The notes beneath the pieces are model-generated. The model was not told where the DNA came from. It made no database searches and saw only the letters and a program-made list of their open reading frames with translations. A stretch of 8,996 bases of DNA, taken from NCBI GenBank assembly GCA_044866075.1, contig JBIOTQ010000092.1, positions 1-8,996 of the forward strand, given 5' to 3'. Made by a program: the position numbers and the translations under genes. Source of the DNA: JBASRP01 sp044866075. Its GTDB lineage: Bacteria; Actinomycetota; AC-67. Positions 5,701 to 8,996 of this stretch are shown one piece after another (position 1 is the first letter of the stretch; each line of letters starts with the position of its first letter).

Positions 5701-8463
5701 TTACGAGAGGCGGATCGTCACGATCTCGTGGCCCCTGAGCGGCATTTCCATCCTCCCATCCGTGGCGGTCAGGGGCTCGATTTCGCCGCCCAGCAGATCG
5801 ATCCGCGCGGGGGAACGCAGCGCGAGCGGCGCGCCGACCCGCACAACAGCCGCGACCGGATCGTCGCCGGTGTTGTAGACGCGGCATTCCGTGCGTCCGT
5901 CGACGCGCGCGAGCGAGGAGAGACGCACGGCGGCGGGTTCGATGGTCAGCGCGCCCTCGGCGCTGGGAAGGTCGCCCGCGTGCGCGCGCACGCCGATCCC
6001 ACGTAGCGGGAGCGTGAAGTCTTCCGCGGCGTCGAGGACTCCTCCGTCCATCCACCCACCTGCGTGGGGCTGGATCGCGAGCCGCAAGACCTGCTCGCCC
6101 GGGAGCTGCGCGCCGGGCGTTTCGATCACGGGCCCGGCGGGCCCGGTCCGCGTCGACAGGTCTTGCCGCGAGAGCCACCCGACGCTGCGCATTAGCGTCA
6201 CGGCGAGGTCGGTGCCGCCGATCAGCTCGTACTCGGGTGTGCCGCGGTGGATGACGGCGAGCCCGGTCTTCTCGTCGCTCGCGTCGACGAAGCGGCGGCA
6301 CGGATATGTGGCGAGCGCCGGCTCGAACCCTCCCTCCGCTTCGAGGCCTCGCGCGACGACGTCGAACGCGCCGTCGGCCGAGGAGTGGTCGGCCGTGAAC
6401 GGCAGCGGGAAGTGCGCGCGCAGCCGGTGATCGCGCGCGAGGTTCGTCACGCGCACGGTCGCGCGGAGGAACGCCTCGCCGGCGCGCAAGGAGAGATCGA
6501 CGACGACCGGCATCGTGACGGTTCGGCGTGCGCGCCGCCGGCGGTCCGACGTGAGTGCCGCCGGAACGCGCCAGGTCTGGGCGACGCGCAGGCGGGCCTC
6601 GAGCGGGCCCGGGCGCGCCACCGACACGACGACCAAGGCGGGCGCTTCGACCGCGGTGTCGCGTTCAGGCGGTGAGTAGTTGTATTCGTCGCCCGCGTCG
6701 CCGCCGTCGCGGAGCGCCAGGAGTCCGCGGAAGGTCGTGCCCGACGCGCGGTGCGTGACGTCGACGGTCCCGTCGTCGCTGACCTCCGCGCGAAGGTGCT
6801 CGTTCTCGAGGACGCGGCCCTCGGCGTTGGCGGGATGATCCGGGCGCGCCGGATCCGCGACCGCGCTCAAGACGCTCCAGCCGAGCCCCGCGATCTCGGG
6901 AGCCTTCACGAGCAGCCGGCACAGAGGCGGCCCCGTCCCGATCACGTGGAAGCGTCCGCGCGGCCGGGCCGCCGCGACCTCCTCCACGCGACGCTTCCCC
7001 GTCTCGACGTCGAAGTCGCCGACCGGGACCGGTCCCATGCGCAGGCGGATCGTGGCCGGCCGTCCCTCGTCGATGTCGAGCGCGTTCACGTACATCGGTC
7101 CGAGCATCCGCGAATGCATGCTCGGCACGAGCCGCGCGAGCTCGTCGCCGCGCAGCATCATGTCGACGATCACCTGTTCGGTGACATCGAGCGGCTGGAC
7201 CGCGAGCACCGTCCCGTCGGGGGCGCGGAACGAGATGTGCTCCGGCTCCGCCGGTGTCGTGACAGCGACCTCGACGAGACCCGACCGCGTCGACGGGGAG
7301 GGATTGAAAACGAGGACGCCCTCGTCGCTGTCGCCCATCGTCGAGCAATCGACGCGCGACGCGAGGACGTCGAGCGCGTCGCGAGCAACGAGATCGCCGA
7401 CGCGCTGCGCTTCGCGGTAGCGCGCGGCCACGGCGTCCGCGACGGCGTCGATGCCGCACCCGCATATCGAGTCGTGCGCCGAGTTCTCGACCATTCCGCG
7501 CCACGGCTTCGCCAGGATCCGTTCGGCGTCCGTGCCGGCGATCGCGGCCAGCGGTTCGGCGTACCGCTCGAGGACGGTCGCCGCGGCGAACTCCAGCTGC
7601 TTGAGCGGCATGCGCGCGCTCACAACGCCCATGAGGAGGTTCGCGCGCGCGCCCGACCGCATCTCTCCGCGCCATTCCGGCAGGTCTTCGCTCGGGACCG
7701 CGGCCAGGTATTCGGTCAGCGAGCCGAGGCGGAACTCGATCTCGTCCTGGCGCACGTTCGCGTCGGCGAACAGTGCCGGCAGGTGCGCTTCCGGCGGGCG
7801 GTGGTCGGTGCCGTTCATCGCGAGCACGACGGGGCCCGGCCGGAACTCCTCCATGTCCTCGACGATCCGCTTCGCCCGGACCATGAGTTCCTCGAACGTC
7901 TCGGGGAGCGTGGCCCCGTTCGAGTACGAGCGCGCCAGGTAGATCGCGCGCACCGACGATCCGTCCGGCGCGATCCACCGAAACGCGGCGCGACCGATGC
8001 CCATTGGTACGCCGCGCCATACGCACGCGTCCCGCAAGCCGGCGAGACGCAGCAGCTGCGGCATCTGTGAGATATGGCCGAACGAGTCGGGGATGTAGCC
8101 GATGCGCATCGCGCCGCCGAGCCGCTCGGCGCGCTCGAAACCCTGGCGCAGGTTTCGCACGATCGTCTCCGGCGAGCACAGGAACTCGTCCATGAGGATC
8201 CGCCACGGCCCGACGGCGAGACGGCCGGCCTCGACGAAGCGGCGGACCTCCGGCTCGACCGCAGCGCGCACCTCCAGGTAATCCTCGATGGCGGCGGTCT
8301 GGCCGTCGAAGTTGAAGTGCCGGAAGTCGTCGTCGGTGTCGAGGACCTCGAGCAGGCGATCCACCATCTTCACCAGCTGGAAGCGGTAGACCTCGAGCGG
8401 CTCGTACCACTCGCGATCCCAGTGCGTGTGGGGAACGACGTGCAGCACGGTGGGAGCCGGCAT
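5701..8463 (-). CDS. GH38 alpha-mannosidase-family glycoside hydrolase
   Basis: 920 aa, within the usual size for bacterial family 38 enzymes (about 850-1050). Retaining, zinc-dependent hydrolases of alpha-mannosides. The N-terminal catalytic domain starts with HVVPHTHWDREWY, giving zinc ligands H14 and D16. GYIPDSFGH (122-130) holds the nucleophile and ligand D126. ENSAHDSICGCG (326-337) gives the last ligand, H330. A helical bundle follows, then a beta-sandwich C-terminal half beginning near VFNPSPS (385-391). The N terminus resembles MngB-type mannosylglycerate hydrolases (PHxHWDREWY, LDGQT, GPW, PDSFG), so a small mannoside or mannosylglycerate-like solute is a possible substrate. There is no signal peptide, so it is cytosolic. 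ATG 8463 is chosen over upstream starts because it precedes the conserved N terminus directly and has TATACT 7 nt upstream; the extra 59 codons would be antisense to the divergent gene. It is probably co-transcribed with the downstream M15 lipoprotein. Confidence 0.95.
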   Translation of the reverse strand: MPAPTVLHVVPHTHWDREWYEPLEVYRFQLVKMVDRLLEVLDTDDDFRHFNFDGQTAAIEDYLEVRAAVEPEVRRFVEAGRLAVGPWRILMDEFLCSPETIVRNLRQGFERAERLGGAMRIGYIPDSFGHISQMPQLLRLAGLRDACVWRGVPMGIGRAAFRWIAPDGSSVRAIYLARSYSNGATLPETFEELMVRAKRIVEDMEEFRPGPVVLAMNGTDHRPPEAHLPALFADANVRQDEIEFRLGSLTEYLAAVPSEDLPEWRGEMRSGARANLLMGVVSARMPLKQLEFAAATVLERYAEPLAAIAGTDAERILAKPWRGMVENSAHDSICGCGIDAVADAVAARYREAQRVGDLVARDALDVLASRVDCSTMGDSDEGVLVFNPSPSTRSGLVEVAVTTPAEPEHISFRAPDGTVLAVQPLDVTEQVIVDMMLRGDELARLVPSMHSRMLGPMYVNALDIDEGRPATIRLRMGPVPVGDFDVETGKRRVEEVAAARPRGRFHVIGTGPPLCRLLVKAPEIAGLGWSVLSAVADPARPDHPANAEGRVLENEHLRAEVSDDGTVDVTHRASGTTFRGLLALRDGGDAGDEYNYSPPERDTAVEAPALVVVSVARPGPLEARLRVAQTWRVPAALTSDRRRRARRTVTMPVVVDLSLRAGEAFLRATVRVTNLARDHRLRAHFPLPFTADHSSADGAFDVVARGLEAEGGFEPALATYPCRRFVDASDEKTGLAVIHRGTPEYELIGGTDLAVTLMRSVGWLSRQDLSTRTGPAGPVIETPGAQLPGEQVLRLAIQPHAGGWMDGGVLDAAEDFTLPLRGIGVRAHAGDLPSAEGALTIEPAAVRLSSLARVDGRTECRVYNTGDDPVAAVVRVGAPLALRSPARIDLLGGEIEPLTATDGRMEMPLRGHEIVTIRLS

Positions 8464-8470
8464 CGCGCGG

Positions 8471-8476
8471 AGTATA
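8471..8476 (-). promoter_or_regulatory. -10 box for leaderless start of the GH38 gene
   Basis: Minus-strand TATACT, a five-of-six match to TATAAT, ends exactly 7 nt before the ATG at 8463, and no Shine-Dalgarno lies between. Transcription would start at the A of the start codon. This is the clearest leaderless promoter in the window. A -35 is not recognisable. Confidence 0.65.
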
Positions 8477-8491
8477 GCCGCGCCACGCGGC
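8477..8491. promoter_or_regulatory. Short inverted repeat in GH38 promoter, possible operator
   Basis: GCCGCG-CCA-CGCGGC is a perfect 6-bp inverted repeat with a 3-nt spacer, placed directly upstream of the GH38 -10 box, in the -10/-35 spacer. A dimeric repressor could bind there. In DNA this GC-rich such repeats also arise by chance, so support is modest. Confidence 0.25.
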
Positions 8492-8514
8492 GCACCGGGC
8501 AGCCGCCGCTCGTC

Positions 8515-8520
8515 CATAAT
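8515..8520 (+). promoter_or_regulatory. Candidate -10 box for leaderless start at 8530
   Basis: CATAAT, a five-of-six match to TATAAT, ends 9 nt before the ATG at 8530, with no Shine-Dalgarno. It stands back-to-back with the GH38 -10 box in a 66-bp intergenic region. Confidence 0.5.
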
Positions 8521-8529
8521 GGCGAGCGC

Positions 8530-8996
8530 ATGGCGGACGAACAGCTGACGTCGCGGGCTCTCGAGATCCTCCTCGGGGACGAACTCGCCGACGTCGTCGA
8601 CCTTGTCCTCCTCGCCCGCGATGGTGAGATCGAGGCACATGCGCGCGGCGGTTCAGTGGGGTTCACGGCCGACGGTCCTCTATGGGTGAAAGGCCGCGAC
8701 CCGCTCGCGCGACAGGATGTCGACGCGTTCACGCCCCTAAACGCCGAGCTCGCCGGACGGCGTCCGAGGAACGAAGAGAACCAGTACCCGTACGCCTACG
8801 CGCACGTGGCCCAGCTCTTCGACGATCCGCGCGCGCCCGACCTGGCCGTCGTGCACACCCCCGCGCACAACTGGGAGGAGCGAGGCGGTCACCGCGGCGA
8901 GCACGGGTCGCTGGGCGTGATCCAGGCCCGCGCGCCTTTGATCCTGGCGGGCAAGGGGCTGCGCCGGGCCGGCGTCGTTGACGCGCACGCGCGAAT
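8530..8996 (+). CDS. Alkaline phosphatase / type I phosphodiesterase superfamily protein, 3' truncated by window end
   Basis: 155 complete codons are seen from ATG 8530 to the window end; the gene continues. Residues 20-62 (VVDLVLLARDGEIEAHARGG, then GPLWVKGRDPL) and 110-155 resemble the last third of type I phosphodiesterase/alkaline-phosphatase-superfamily enzymes. GEHGS (124-127 plus S) holds H126-like chemistry, the C-terminal metal-binding His, followed by RAPLILAGKGLRRAGVVDAHAR as in family members just before the V-D-V-A-P-T segment. The catalytic Thr and the other metal ligands, which usually come first, are not seen; they may lie downstream or be missing. ATG 8530 is the first start after the CATAAT box and just outside the GH38 promoter; the open frame continues upstream, but there it is antisense to GH38. 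Family 38 and this gene are divergent with 66 bp between starts. The substrate is unknown. Confidence 0.8.
   Translation, partial: MADEQLTSRALEILLGDELADVVDLVLLARDGEIEAHARGGSVGFTADGPLWVKGRDPLARQDVDAFTPLNAELAGRRPRNEENQYPYAYAHVAQLFDDPRAPDLAVVHTPAHNWEERGGHRGEHGSLGVIQARAPLILAGKGLRRAGVVDAHAR

Noticed and set aside
5666..6301. 212-codon N-terminal extension of the peptidase frame
   Set aside because: Arg-rich shadow of GH38; a canonical lipoprotein signal peptide begins at ATG 5665.
6751..8070. 439-aa plus-strand frame inside the GH38 gene
   Set aside because: Arg/His/Asp-rich composition typical of an antisense frame of a GC-rich gene, with no motifs.
6665..8638. 657-aa minus-strand frame overlapping GH38 in another phase
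   Set aside because: Arg-rich with no recognisable domain, while the GH38 frame carries all catalytic motifs.
8464..8640. 59-codon N-terminal extension of the GH38 gene
   Set aside because: It would lie antisense to the divergent phosphodiesterase gene and its promoter; the conserved N terminus begins right after ATG 8463, which has a TATACT box 7 nt upstream.

Overview
This window is high-GC (roughly 70%) bacterial chromosome with strong G/C bias at third codon positions. The SpoIID/LytB protein with an E-V-P-x-S-W-P catalytic segment, the DUF5667-like membrane protein, the GH38 mannosidase and the start regions that lack a Shine-Dalgarno sequence but carry a TAnnnT box 7-10 nt before the start codon all suggest an actinobacterium, possibly an uncultured Actinomycetota lineage. 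That assignment is inference. I see no rRNA, tRNA, insertion sequence, CRISPR array or clear rho-independent terminator. Coding density is high and no gene-free stretch exceeds about 130 bp.

Layout: (1) 17-2616, minus strand: a membrane protein with a repetitive exposed tail (1858-2616), followed 41 nt later by a secreted, C-terminally anchored SpoIID/LytB-type cell-wall protein (17-1816). (2) 2617-2746: a divergent control region with a 28-bp imperfect palindrome. (3) 2747-3668: three small genes, namely a helical protein of unknown function (2747-3082, +), a double zinc-ribbon protein (3015-3350, -) whose tail overlaps it, and a second small zinc-binding protein (3441-3668, +). (4) 3734-4540, plus: a stand-alone CinA N-terminal/molybdopterin-binding-type protein, whose stop codon abuts that of the convergent gene. 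(5) 4541-8463, minus: a GH38 alpha-mannosidase-like enzyme followed 35 nt downstream by a lipoprotein M15 D,D-carboxypeptidase with an unusual N-terminal domain. (6) 8530-8996, plus: the 5' part of an alkaline-phosphatase/phosphodiesterase-superfamily gene, cut by the window end and divergent from the mannosidase.

Envelope work is a recurring theme (SpoIID/LytB, M15 peptidase lipoprotein, anchored membrane protein), beside cytosolic carbohydrate and phosphoester hydrolysis. No complete novel defence or mobile system is visible. The points most worth a second look are the phosphodiesterase gene that begins with what is normally the last part of its fold, the apparent prevalence of leaderless starts, the lipoprotein peptidase fused to a region resembling the extracytoplasmic domain of MacB/FtsX-type permeases, and a four-copy octapeptide/24-bp tandem repeat in the membrane protein's tail.
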